A stretch of 64,000 nt of DNA, from positions 1 to 64,000 of the IMG/VR virus record IMGVR_UViG_3300006793_000015, one strand, 5' to 3'. Below are positions 56,519-64,000 of the stretch, in pieces (position 1 is the stretch's first letter; the number at the start of each line of letters is the position of its first letter). The notes under the pieces were generated by a model that was given only the letters and a program-made list of their open reading frames with translations, was not told the DNA's origin and searched no databases. Both the position numbers and the translations under genes were made by a program. The stretch is from a virus.

Positions 56519-56907
56519 TATGCTGTACTCAGTGTAGCGGTAGTTGTTTGTGTGTTAAAATCAATTAGCAAATTTTCTATTATCTGGTCTGGAATAAACT
56601 TTAAGTTTAATTCTATTAATAGACCGTGCTCATATTGTTTAACCACTATATTTTCTGCTTCTATTCTCGGATCATAAGCAATAACATCCTGTATGTCTTG
56701 TCTTATTGTTTCTATTGTGGTTTCATTCAAGGGCTCGTAAACCATATCCCATACCACAGATCCAAAATCAGGTAGTTGTAACTTTTCACCTTTTCTTATA
56801 TTAAAATGGTTCATAAGATCTTGTTTTGCAATATCAAAACCAGTTAATGTGTAAGAATTAGAGAAGTTTTTGCCCAGAGTATTGAAGCCTTTATATGTAA
56901 TCGCCAT
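56518..56907 (-). CDS. Baseplate wedge protein, gp25-like
   Basis: 129 aa, the normal size of the gp25/GpW family. Motifs include FDIAKQDLMNHFNIRKGEKL, the PDFGSVVWDMVYEP loop with its conserved small and acidic residues, and YDPRIEAENIVV. gp25 joins gp6 in the baseplate core. It stands between the gp5-like spike gene and gp6, an order like other marine T4-like phages. No strong ribosome site is seen. The 48-base gap upstream has only an AT-rich CTAAATA-like sequence. Confidence 0.93.
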   Translation of the reverse strand: MAITYKGFNTLGKNFSNSYTLTGFDIAKQDLMNHFNIRKGEKLQLPDFGSVVWDMVYEPLNETTIETIRQDIQDVIAYDPRIEAENIVVKQYEHGLLIELNLKFIPDQIIENLLIDFNTQTTTATLSTA

Positions 56908-56955
56908 ACTAATATTTAGTTATTTTAATTATATACTACTATTAACCTACGTAGA

Positions 56956-58491
56956 TTAATTACTACTGTCAGCAATATGTGAGGTGGTTCCTGCTTTAGG
57001 TTCCTTTTTCTTTGATTGGTTAATTCTTGGATCTGGCTCGTGCATTGGAACTCGTTGCATTGCGGTATAATAAGAGTAGCTGCCATCAACAGCATAACGT
57101 TTACCACCGTGCGTGTTGGATGCTCCTTTGTTTACCCAGTTATTTTCATATATAGCAACTCTGCCTGCTTCTTCAGCAACGTTTCCGGCTTCAGTGTTGA
57201 GTTTAATAGGATACTTTGTTCCGCCGCCACTTTTAAGAAAAATACATGCTGTGCTTGTAAGGCTAATTGCTTCCTTGCAAGTAATATTAAACCAGTCAGT
57301 GGACTTAAAGTTCATAGTGCCTACTGATGTTGCTTTTAAATTACCATTTATATAGAAGTGAGCGTGTCCTTTGCCTTGAGCATTTGTTGGATTTGTTTCT
57401 ATTTTAAAGTTATGCCCTGCTAGTAGATTAATATCCTCGCCCGCTTGTATATTAACATCAACATCTGCTAACATATTAACATTACCTTCGGCATGAACGC
57501 TAACGTCTTTAGCACTAAACACATCTACTGATCCGTCATTTCTCAACTCAGCCCAAGCACTCCCGCTTGCAGTTCCTAAATAAACTGTGCCACCGTCGTC
57601 ACTTAATAAAATTTGATGCCCTGTACCTGTTCGTAATCTTATTAACTGGCTAGTACCATTATTGTCGCCGTCGTCCATAACAAAAGTATGTCCGCTTTTT
57701 CTGTTAACAGGCCACTCATATCCTTCTTTATTTTCCTCAGTAACAAGTCCTTGCGTAATTGTTCCAAAGTCATAATCTAAAGGACCAGGCGTGGAAATAC
57801 CAAACACATTAGACGGACTCTCGCGTTGAACACTAGAAGTTGTAAGTCCTCTAACATAGTCTGTTTCTAATCCTTGCATAAGCAAAGTATCAAACATTGG
57901 GTGTACAGGTTTTTCTACATTTTTCCAAGCAGTAGTTTTGTCAAATTTCTTGGTACTTAACTTATTATATTCCGCAACAGGCACTTCAAACTTTGGTGAA
58001 GTTATACCAGCTGCTTTAGTAGAACTTGAGCCTTTAAATGCTGGCGATGCGGCGATACCCGGAACCATATGTAACATTAATGCGTCAGGAATATATGAGA
58101 TAATATAACCACTTCCTAGTTTGCCTTCTGCAAACACTACCATAACTTGGGTATCAATATCAGGTGTAGGGAAGGTCATACCATATGATTTAGTGGTCAT
58201 TTCATACTGATCATTATTATCAGCTAATGCATTCGTTCTTCCGTAAAAAGGCAATGCTAATGAGCAAAGTATAGTGTTAGATTCATACTCTGTCTTATCG
58301 TAACCTGATTCTTTGGATTTACGCTGTTGTGCTAATGCAGGAATATAAACCGCAATACGATTCATACCGCTGTCATCACCATATCCTTTGACAATACCTA
58401 TATAAGGACCTGGGTCTGTTTTCGCTGTATAATCTCGTCCAGCAGTGGGTAATCCTACTGTAGGCTTTTTAGGATGATTTGCTTGAGGCAT
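56956..58491 (-). CDS. Baseplate hub/spike protein, gp5-like, without lysozyme domain
   Basis: 511 aa. The N-terminal region (GPYIGIVKGYGDDSGMNRI) resembles the OB-fold of gp5. The C-terminal half has repeats typical of a beta-helical spike (VDVFSAKDVSVHAEG, VNMLADVDVNIQAG, EDINLLAGHN). No T4-lysozyme-like segment is visible between them, unlike T4 gp5. It would form the cell-puncturing tip of the tail and be made late. It lies downstream of the 963-aa hub-like gene, separated by 27 bases. Confidence 0.82.
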   Translation of the reverse strand: MPQANHPKKPTVGLPTAGRDYTAKTDPGPYIGIVKGYGDDSGMNRIAVYIPALAQQRKSKESGYDKTEYESNTILCSLALPFYGRTNALADNNDQYEMTTKSYGMTFPTPDIDTQVMVVFAEGKLGSGYIISYIPDALMLHMVPGIAASPAFKGSSSTKAAGITSPKFEVPVAEYNKLSTKKFDKTTAWKNVEKPVHPMFDTLLMQGLETDYVRGLTTSSVQRESPSNVFGISTPGPLDYDFGTITQGLVTEENKEGYEWPVNRKSGHTFVMDDGDNNGTSQLIRLRTGTGHQILLSDDGGTVYLGTASGSAWAELRNDGSVDVFSAKDVSVHAEGNVNMLADVDVNIQAGEDINLLAGHNFKIETNPTNAQGKGHAHFYINGNLKATSVGTMNFKSTDWFNITCKEAISLTSTACIFLKSGGGTKYPIKLNTEAGNVAEEAGRVAIYENNWVNKGASNTHGGKRYAVDGSYSYYTAMQRVPMHEPDPRINQSKKKEPKAGTTSHIADSSN

Positions 58492-58518
58492 TATGCTTTT
58501 CCATTGTTATTTAAAGTT

Positions 58519-61410
58519 CTATTGTCCTGTTAGAGGATTTACTGGAAGTATGTCTGACAAATATCCGTGTTCTTTCCAACTATTATAACCGTTTCCATAT
58601 TTACCGTGTGTAATCTTACTACTTTCACTCGCTGAGTTTCCGGCCGCCCAAGCAGTTACGGCTGCCGCTATCGCACCTGCAGACACGGCATTAATAACAT
58701 CTTTTCTCGCACTGCGTTCAGTATTGTTATTATTTGATATAGTAGTTTGGTCTTGGGACGCATAACTGCTTGTATTAATAATTGGATTTAATCCAACTAC
58801 GCCAAGCGATTGTCCAGTAGGCTCGGTCAAAACAGTGCCTCCTGTACTAGTTACAAATGACGGCGATGATCTATAACTCTCAATAGCAGGACTTGCACTA
58901 AATGTAAAAGATCCTGATGCGTCTCCTGGATTTGGACGCATAGGAGTAGTTCCACGCGAAGTATTGGAAATTACTGCTGATGTAGTGCCTGACTGCGCCG
59001 ACGTTGTGTTTAAAGAATTTAACTGAAATGATCTTGCTTCAGCCGCTCTAAACTCTTGTGCGCTTTGAGGAGAAGATTGTATTGCTTGGGTATTAAAATC
59101 TGCATGTGGATTTACACTGTTTCTATTTGACGCTGTTTCAGTTACAGGGCCACTAACTGAGTCAAACTCACCTGCCCATTCTCTGTCAGCTGCTTCTGAT
59201 GCAAGTTCGCGTTCTTTTTGTTCTTCTTGGCTGGCTAATGATTGCACTGGTGTTCCGTCAAATTCGCCAGCGGCGCTGTCAACGGCTGCTTCACTTCCAG
59301 GCGCGGTTGTTGTTGCTGATGCGGCCGCGGCTTTAGCATCTTCAAAATCATAATTTGCGGCTTCGTCATCTGACATTAACTCTTGACCTGGTTTCTCAGG
59401 GTTGTCTATGTTTTCGCGCCATTGATTATAAATTCTTGTGGCCTCAACAGCTTGTGTAAATTCACCGCCTTGGAAAGTACTGTTTACCTCCCAAATTCTA
59501 TAGTAACCTGACAATGTGCTACCGCCATCACTCTCAGCAAAGTTTGCTAATCCAGTTGCTTCATCATAATCTCTTGGAGTTTTGAACACTAAGTAAAAAT
59601 GCGAATCGTCAAGATCACTAAGAATTGCTCCGTTTGCTGGATCGTGTCCTTCGGTGCCGCCTTGGGCTCCTGTTTTATTAGGAGTAGTCATTGTTAGAAT
59701 ACCGTCTTGTTGTATATAACCAGGATCTCCAACAATCTCTAAACTAATAGTTATCATATCAGACCCAGGAGTTCTGTATAGATTTTCCATCAACGTGGCG
59801 CCAGTTCTTTGCTTTTGGTTTGCGTGTTCATCTGCATTAAATTTGTTATTTTTTGGTTTAATGCTTTGTGCGCCACTAACAACAGCCTCTCCATCTTGCT
59901 GATTCCCTGACTCAGGTGACACATTTGCTTCAGTTTCTTCAATAATAGGGTTTTCAGAACCTTCGTTTGATGTTCCAATACCCGACATTGCCATTATAAA
60001 AGCATTGTTGAAGGTCAAATCTAAGTTTCTTATATCTAAGTTTTGTCCAGTGTAGATATAGCTATAACTTCTAGCAGGATTACGAAGGCCGTTTTCTCCA
60101 GGTTTAGATTTCCCGCCAGTAACTTCAGGATCAACTACTTTGTAAGGATCTATTTGTATAACTGTTTTTCTAGCATACTTGTTTCGTATTTTATCAAAAT
60201 CTTTTAATGTCTTAACATACGTAATTTTCCACCAATTTAGGCCGTTTTCTGGATTTTTCAGTACTGACCTAGCATCCTTCATTTTATCAAGCGTGGTGTT
60301 TTCTTCTAGTTGATCAGTGACGTATGTACTATCACGTATTATTTTTTCAAGAAATGCTAACATGGATTGCCCAGGTGCTGTTATCTCAACCTTGTAGTCG
60401 CCTCTCTCACCTTCACCATAATACCTTATGTCTCTATTAAATTTAAATTTTTTCTCGGGAGGCACTTGACGCCCCCTCTCGCCAGGAGCTGTAGTAACCG
60501 GGCCTACCCTCAATAAAGTTTGTTTAGCAACATTTGGTTCTATTTTTGCATTTTTTAGCTTTTCAGCAATTGGGCCACCACCTGACCCTAATTTAAATTC
60601 AATTTCATCAGGAAATTCCTGTGTTTTCGGTGCGACGACAGTTCCGGCAGAATTTGGTTTTAGTCCTGCACCACCTATTTTGTCTGTTGATCTTTCCACT
60701 TGCTCTCTATTAAATTCTTTCTCAAGAATTTTACAAAAGTCTTGAAGTGATTTTCCTTTAACTTGTTTTAAATTAAGTGCTTGGGTCAATGGATTGTTAC
60801 TTCCTTCTAACACAGCCATTGCGATAAACTCAACTGAATAACTAGTACCGACTGACGTAATATTAAAATCTAAACTTACTAATCTGACAGGAATCCATCG
60901 AGTAGCTGGTTTTATTCTAACCGGCTGGCCTGCATCATCGTACCCAAGAAAATCAATTTGAATTAGTAGCGGTTTCTCTGTCCAATTTGGTCCGTCTTCG
61001 GTTAGTACTTCGTGAAGTCTTTCCAACAATGTGGTGCCAGCTGGCTCTACAATGGCCATGTTCATATCCATCACGTTGGTTGCACGACTGGTGGAATTCA
61101 TACCCATCATTCCTGATATTGACATAGAATCTATGTAAAAATCCAATCCAAAGGCTGGGTGCCGGGCTGGTATAAACTCTGTGGCGCTGTCTGCAATTCC
61201 TCCGGAAGATATTAATGTGTTACATATAGAAGGAATATTTCCATGGCACCATTCCCAACTGCCGTTTTCAGCCAAATCGTTATACATCTGAAAAGATTTA
61301 AAACTTAACAAACTAATTTTATAAGTGTAGTTTGTGAACTGATGTAAAATATTATCAGGTGCTGGAATGGGCTTGTTAGGATCTATTTGTAGGTTTGGAT
61401 CACCTGACAT
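58519..61410 (-). CDS. Probable baseplate hub protein (large, gp27-like position), 963 aa
   Basis: Starts MSGDPNLQIDPNKPIPAPDN, with TTGGAG 10 bases upstream of the ATG. The N-terminal two-thirds are beta-rich segments of hub type: DFYIDSMSISGMMGMNSTSR, VRLVSLDFNITSVGTSYSVEF, DMITISLEIVGDPGYI. The last 250 residues are Ala/Ser/Thr/Gln-rich and low-complexity. Its position between gp53 and the gp5-like spike fits a hub that holds the spike, as gp27 does in T4. I see no direct gp27 sequence match, so the name is from context. Confidence 0.6.
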   Translation of the reverse strand: MSGDPNLQIDPNKPIPAPDNILHQFTNYTYKISLLSFKSFQMYNDLAENGSWEWCHGNIPSICNTLISSGGIADSATEFIPARHPAFGLDFYIDSMSISGMMGMNSTSRATNVMDMNMAIVEPAGTTLLERLHEVLTEDGPNWTEKPLLIQIDFLGYDDAGQPVRIKPATRWIPVRLVSLDFNITSVGTSYSVEFIAMAVLEGSNNPLTQALNLKQVKGKSLQDFCKILEKEFNREQVERSTDKIGGAGLKPNSAGTVVAPKTQEFPDEIEFKLGSGGGPIAEKLKNAKIEPNVAKQTLLRVGPVTTAPGERGRQVPPEKKFKFNRDIRYYGEGERGDYKVEITAPGQSMLAFLEKIIRDSTYVTDQLEENTTLDKMKDARSVLKNPENGLNWWKITYVKTLKDFDKIRNKYARKTVIQIDPYKVVDPEVTGGKSKPGENGLRNPARSYSYIYTGQNLDIRNLDLTFNNAFIMAMSGIGTSNEGSENPIIEETEANVSPESGNQQDGEAVVSGAQSIKPKNNKFNADEHANQKQRTGATLMENLYRTPGSDMITISLEIVGDPGYIQQDGILTMTTPNKTGAQGGTEGHDPANGAILSDLDDSHFYLVFKTPRDYDEATGLANFAESDGGSTLSGYYRIWEVNSTFQGGEFTQAVEATRIYNQWRENIDNPEKPGQELMSDDEAANYDFEDAKAAAASATTTAPGSEAAVDSAAGEFDGTPVQSLASQEEQKERELASEAADREWAGEFDSVSGPVTETASNRNSVNPHADFNTQAIQSSPQSAQEFRAAEARSFQLNSLNTTSAQSGTTSAVISNTSRGTTPMRPNPGDASGSFTFSASPAIESYRSSPSFVTSTGGTVLTEPTGQSLGVVGLNPIINTSSYASQDQTTISNNNNTERSARKDVINAVSAGAIAAAVTAWAAGNSASESSKITHGKYGNGYNSWKEHGYLSDILPVNPLTGQ

Positions 61411-61414
61411 GATA

Positions 61415-61726
61415 TTATAACTCCAATGATTTTTGAAGAGTTGTTATTTTTGGTACAAATATAGTTACGCCCGCAACAAAATCATATACTGGGTCAATTA
61501 GAGTGTCTGGGTTTCTCACCGCAAATACCCACCACAGGTTAGCATTGTTATAAATGTCATGTGCTAATAAATCAGGGCGATTATTATAACTCTCTTCAAT
61601 TTGATATTCTAAATCGTCGTTTTCGAATGGAAAGGATCTCTTTCTCATTATGCCTAATCTACTATTTACAGTGGGAGTTAAGTAATAAGGACTATCTGCA
61701 AAATAACTGTATCTTGTCTTTGCCAT
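61415..61726 (-). CDS. Baseplate wedge protein, gp53-like
   Basis: 103 aa from the ATG at 61726; the frame is open to a GTG at 61753, but AAGGAGG at 61738-61744 favours the later start. The C-terminal half matches the gp53 signature: RPDLLAHDIYNNANLWWVFA and VRNPDTLIDPVYDFVAG. gp53 stabilises the outer baseplate wedge and is a conserved small virion protein. It starts 1-2 bases after the stop of the tail-tube-cap-like gene and ends 4 bases before the hub gene. Confidence 0.92.
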   Translation of the reverse strand: MAKTRYSYFADSPYYLTPTVNSRLGIMRKRSFPFENDDLEYQIEESYNNRPDLLAHDIYNNANLWWVFAVRNPDTLIDPVYDFVAGVTIFVPKITTLQKSLEL

Positions 61727-61727
61727 T

Positions 61728-62396
61728 TTATATAAAGCCTCCTTCACTGTCACTTCCTAATAATCCGCCAGATGCGAATTTTTTCAGTCCAAAACGTTTG
61801 GATGTTGCTTTTCTTGAATACGTTGGCTTTGCTGTTATAGTAACTGTAGTGCTTGATGGAATCATTGTTTTACCATCAGAAGTTCTAATGTAATCAACAC
61901 TACTTGGAAGTTCCATCGAAAATGATTCTACTACAACAGGTACATTTGAAAATATGTAATCTCCAGATGCATTTAATCTTAGTACAGGTGGCGGCGTGCC
62001 TGCTACAGGCTCCGCATCTTGTCCAAAAAACATTTTTGTAACAGTTCTTAAAAAGTGTAACACTCCTCTTAAATAGTCCGCCTCAGCAGAACTATTTGCT
62101 GTAAACTGTCCTGTAATTTGTATTGAGCCAATTTGATGACTTTCAAACGTAGGATGATCATAGTTTGTATGAGTAAGTCCAGCCGCGCCATAAGCCGCGT
62201 TGTGTTGAACAAACAGTGTCGGAGTGTAAGGAAAAATAATTCCTTTTCCGGCTGCCAATGGACTTAGCACTGGTCCTCCCAAGAGGTCAGTGTTGACTGT
62301 TAATCTTGTTCTCCAATCCTCACCTACATCGCTAAACGCAACTATTGGCGCCGCAATGCTACCTAATAATATTCCACCAAATGGTATTGTTGCCAT
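61728..62396 (-). CDS. Probable baseplate/tail-tube-cap protein (gp48- or gp54-like)
   Basis: 222 aa from the ATG at 62396, which has AGGAAC upstream. A longer in-frame start at 62474 would run through the promoter region and is rejected. It begins MATIPFGGILLGSIAAP and has beta-rich stretches (SIQITGQFTANSSAEADYLRG, VPVVVESFSMELPSSVDYIR). It sits at the head of the gp53-hub-gp5 gene order, where marine T4-like phages carry gp48/gp54-type genes. The choice between those two is open. It is probably the first gene of the late tail transcript. Confidence 0.6.
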   Translation of the reverse strand: MATIPFGGILLGSIAAPIVAFSDVGEDWRTRLTVNTDLLGGPVLSPLAAGKGIIFPYTPTLFVQHNAAYGAAGLTHTNYDHPTFESHQIGSIQITGQFTANSSAEADYLRGVLHFLRTVTKMFFGQDAEPVAGTPPPVLRLNASGDYIFSNVPVVVESFSMELPSSVDYIRTSDGKTMIPSSTTVTITAKPTYSRKATSKRFGLKKFASGGLLGSDSEGGFI

Positions 62397-62419
62397 AAAA
62401 AAGTTCCTGTATGCCTTGT

Positions 62420-62427
62420 TATTTATT
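62420..62427 (-). promoter_or_regulatory. Late promoter-like element AATAAATA of the tail operon
   Basis: It fits NATAAATA on the minus strand. The expected start is near 62414, giving an 18-base leader that contains AGGAAC before the ATG at 62396. It touches the -35 box of the divergent gp55 promoter at base 62427. Confidence 0.5.
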
Positions 62428-62455
62428 TGACTTTTTAATATACGTGTATTATAAT
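62427..62455 (+). promoter_or_regulatory. Sigma70-type promoter of gp55
   Basis: TTGACT at 62427-62432, a 17-base spacer, TATAAT at 62450-62455: one mismatch from consensus. The start would be near 62462, leaving a 15-base leader with TTGGAG at 62466-62471 before the ATG at 62477. Confidence 0.7.
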
Positions 62456-62476
62456 AAATACTATATTGGAGCATAA

Positions 62477-63283
62477 ATGAACAATAAAAAAACAGTTTAC
62501 CTTAGAAACAAAGATATTTTAGAAGAAATACACAAATCAAAGAATACCTACAGTAGTTACACTACACCAGAAGATGCTGATTACGATATCATTGTACCAG
62601 AGATTGAAAAAATTAATATAAGATCTGTTGCACAAGCGAAGCGTAATCGAGCGGCAAAACTTTCCAAGATAGAACACGCAAAAGCAGTAGAGGAAAATAC
62701 ATCTCGTAAAAAACCTCGACTTATTGACTTTCAAATTAATTGGAAAAAGATTCCTAAAGAAGATCTTGTGTTTAGAGTTATGACTTTTGACCATATTCCT
62801 TTACAACACGGAAGGGTTAAAACACCAAAGCGTGTAGCGGATCACTATGAAAAACTTCCTTTTCCGCCATATCAACACTTTCGTTATGATGACAATAAGG
62901 AACTTTTTTGCGTAGGCAAAAGTCACTGGATTGGTGACTTAGAAACTGGATATTTTAACAAGGATCATGGTCAAATGACTGAAAACCTCGCTAAAATGTT
63001 TATGAAGTTATGTGATCGTTATGGCACAAGATCTAACTGGCGCGGATACACATATAATGATGAGATGCGCGGTACTGCGATATTACAATTAATTCAAGTA
63101 GGGTTACTATTTGATGAAAGTAAAAGCCAAAACCCATTTGCGTATTACACAGCAATTGTCACTAACTCGTTTACCAAGATTCTTAATATGGAAAAGCGTA
63201 ACCAAAACATTCGTGATGATATATTAGAAATGAATGATATGGCGCCAAGTTACACAAGGCAAAATCAAAACGCAAAAACTTGA
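62477..63283 (+). CDS. RNA polymerase sigma factor for late transcription, gp55-like
   Basis: 268 aa. The C-terminal half matches the gp55 family: YTYNDEMRGTAILQLIQVGL (about residue 192), FAYYTAIVTNSFTKILNMEK, and RNQNIRDDILEMND. gp55 replaces the host sigma factor on RNA polymerase and recognises the TATAAATA-type late promoters found upstream of the structural genes here. The N-terminal about 100 residues are Lys-rich and longer than in T4 (185 aa in total). It is transcribed from an early-type promoter divergent from the tail genes and is followed 37 bases later by gp47. Confidence 0.92.
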   Translation: MNNKKTVYLRNKDILEEIHKSKNTYSSYTTPEDADYDIIVPEIEKINIRSVAQAKRNRAAKLSKIEHAKAVEENTSRKKPRLIDFQINWKKIPKEDLVFRVMTFDHIPLQHGRVKTPKRVADHYEKLPFPPYQHFRYDDNKELFCVGKSHWIGDLETGYFNKDHGQMTENLAKMFMKLCDRYGTRSNWRGYTYNDEMRGTAILQLIQVGLLFDESKSQNPFAYYTAIVTNSFTKILNMEKRNQNIRDDILEMNDMAPSYTRQNQNAKT

Positions 63284-63308
63284 CAATTTACTTTAACTTT
63301 AGTATAAT
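63280..63308 (+). promoter_or_regulatory. Consensus sigma70-type promoter of gp47
   Basis: TTGACA at 63280-63285, a 17-base spacer and TATAAT at 63303-63308: an exact consensus. The -35 box overlaps the gp55 stop codon. The start would be near 63315, leaving a leader of only about 6 bases before the ATG at 63321, too short for a Shine-Dalgarno site. Confidence 0.8.
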
Positions 63309-63320
63309 ATTTAATTATAT

Positions 63321-64000
63321 ATGAGTAACAATAATCTATTTAAAAAAGTAGCAGTTTGTACAGATATACACTTCGGAAATAAAAGCAATTCAACTACACA
63401 CAATCAAGATTGTGAAGACTTTATTGACTGGTTTATAGAAACGGCGCACAAAAACGATTGCGAGACTTGCATGTTTTTAGGCGACTGGCATCACCAGCGA
63501 GCAAGCATTAACGTCCATACGTTAAACTATAGTTTGCGTAGTTTGGAAAAGTTGGGTAAATCTTTTGAGAAGTTTTACTTTATTACAGGCAACCATGATC
63601 TCTACTACAGAGATCGTCGTGATCTAAACAGTGTTGAATTTGCTAGTAGATTTCCTGGAATTTCTATTGTAAATCAAACAATTAACGAGGGCAATGTTGC
63701 TATTGTTCCGTGGTTAGTTGGTGATGACTTTAAGAAAATTAAAAAAATTAAAGCAAAGTATATTTTTGGACACTTTGAACTGCCTCACTTTTACATGAAC
63801 GCTATGGTACAAATGCCGGATCACGGCGAACTTTATGCTGACGACATGGGACATGCAGACTACGTGTTTAGTGGTCATTTCCATAAAAGACAACAGCAAA
63901 AGAATGTAATATACATTGGTAATTGCTTTCCACACAACTATGCTGATGCGTGGGACGATGATCGTGGCATGATGATGTTGGAATGGGATGGTGAGCCAGA
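63321..64000 (+). CDS. Recombination endonuclease subunit, gp47-like (SbcD/Mre11 type), cut by window end
   Basis: The frame begins at the ATG at 63321 and stays open to the last base, so the gene continues beyond the window; about 226 residues are visible. It shows the calcineurin-like phosphoesterase motifs in order: CTDIHFG (about residue 13), FLGDWHHQ (about residue 52), ITGNHD (about residue 89), FGHFE (about residue 150) and FSGHFHKR (about residue 183). gp47 pairs with the ATPase gp46 as an Mre11/Rad50-like nuclease in DNA end processing and host DNA breakdown. A gp46 gene would be expected next. Confidence 0.93.
   Translation, partial: MSNNNLFKKVAVCTDIHFGNKSNSTTHNQDCEDFIDWFIETAHKNDCETCMFLGDWHHQRASINVHTLNYSLRSLEKLGKSFEKFYFITGNHDLYYRDRRDLNSVEFASRFPGISIVNQTINEGNVAIVPWLVGDDFKKIKKIKAKYIFGHFELPHFYMNAMVQMPDHGELYADDMGHADYVFSGHFHKRQQQKNVIYIGNCFPHNYADAWDDDRGMMMLEWDGEP

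Noticed and set aside
1-64000. tRNA genes, insertion sequences, integrase or attachment sites
   Set aside because: Nothing in the intergenic gaps reads as a tRNA cloverleaf, and no transposase or integrase motif is seen in any frame; the phage shows no sign of lysogeny in this window.

Overview
The window is part of the genome of a T4-like (myovirus) tailed phage with low G+C and no cellular housekeeping genes. The diagnostic genes are a gp47-type recombination nuclease, a gp55-type late sigma factor and baseplate proteins of the gp53, gp5, gp25 and gp6 families. The gene content (ThyX, a giant YHYH-domain baseplate or fibre protein, twitch-type radical SAM proteins, carbamoyltransferase) resembles marine T4-like phages. 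The host cannot be read from the sequence; a marine Gram-negative bacterium is my inference, supported by a secreted protein with an outer-membrane-like C-terminus.

Layout. 1-7823, mostly plus strand: a VWA/metallopeptidase-like protein, a secreted FG-GAP protein, a DNA methyltransferase, phosphomannomutase, small membrane proteins and several unknowns, with one secreted protein on the minus strand (6146-6637). 7865-11392, plus strand: ThyX, then three carbohydrate genes (PIG-L deacetylase, DegT aminotransferase, NAD-dependent epimerase). 11352-34847, minus strand: a large accessory island of tightly overlapping genes. It holds a 1011-aa repeat protein with a GT-like C-terminus, a sulfotransferase-like protein, an asparagine-synthetase-like protein, a carbamoyltransferase, two SGNH hydrolases, an Smr protein, a methyltransferase, seven consecutive radical SAM genes and three glycosyltransferase-like genes. 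34893-62396, minus strand: late structural genes for tail fibres, a 4927-aa giant protein and the baseplate. 62477-64000, plus strand: gp55 and gp47 (cut by the window end).

Regulation. Four matches to TTGAC(A/T)-N17-TATAAT lie in short intergenic gaps upstream of thyX, the accessory island, gp55 and gp47. At thyX and the island the predicted transcription start falls on or next to the ATG, so the mRNAs may be leaderless. NATAAATA elements, the T4-type late promoter core, precede the structural genes. The island therefore probably has its own host-sigma-type (early) promoter although it lies directly downstream of late genes on the same strand.

The most unusual part is 14388-34497. Six of its seven radical SAM proteins carry a SPASM/twitch-like cysteine module in front of the CxxxCxxC core, the reverse of the usual order. 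They sit among sugar-processing, carbamoyl, sulfo, amido and methyl transferase genes. I infer a phage-encoded pathway that makes or remodels a complex glycan or glycopeptide; its substrate is unknown.
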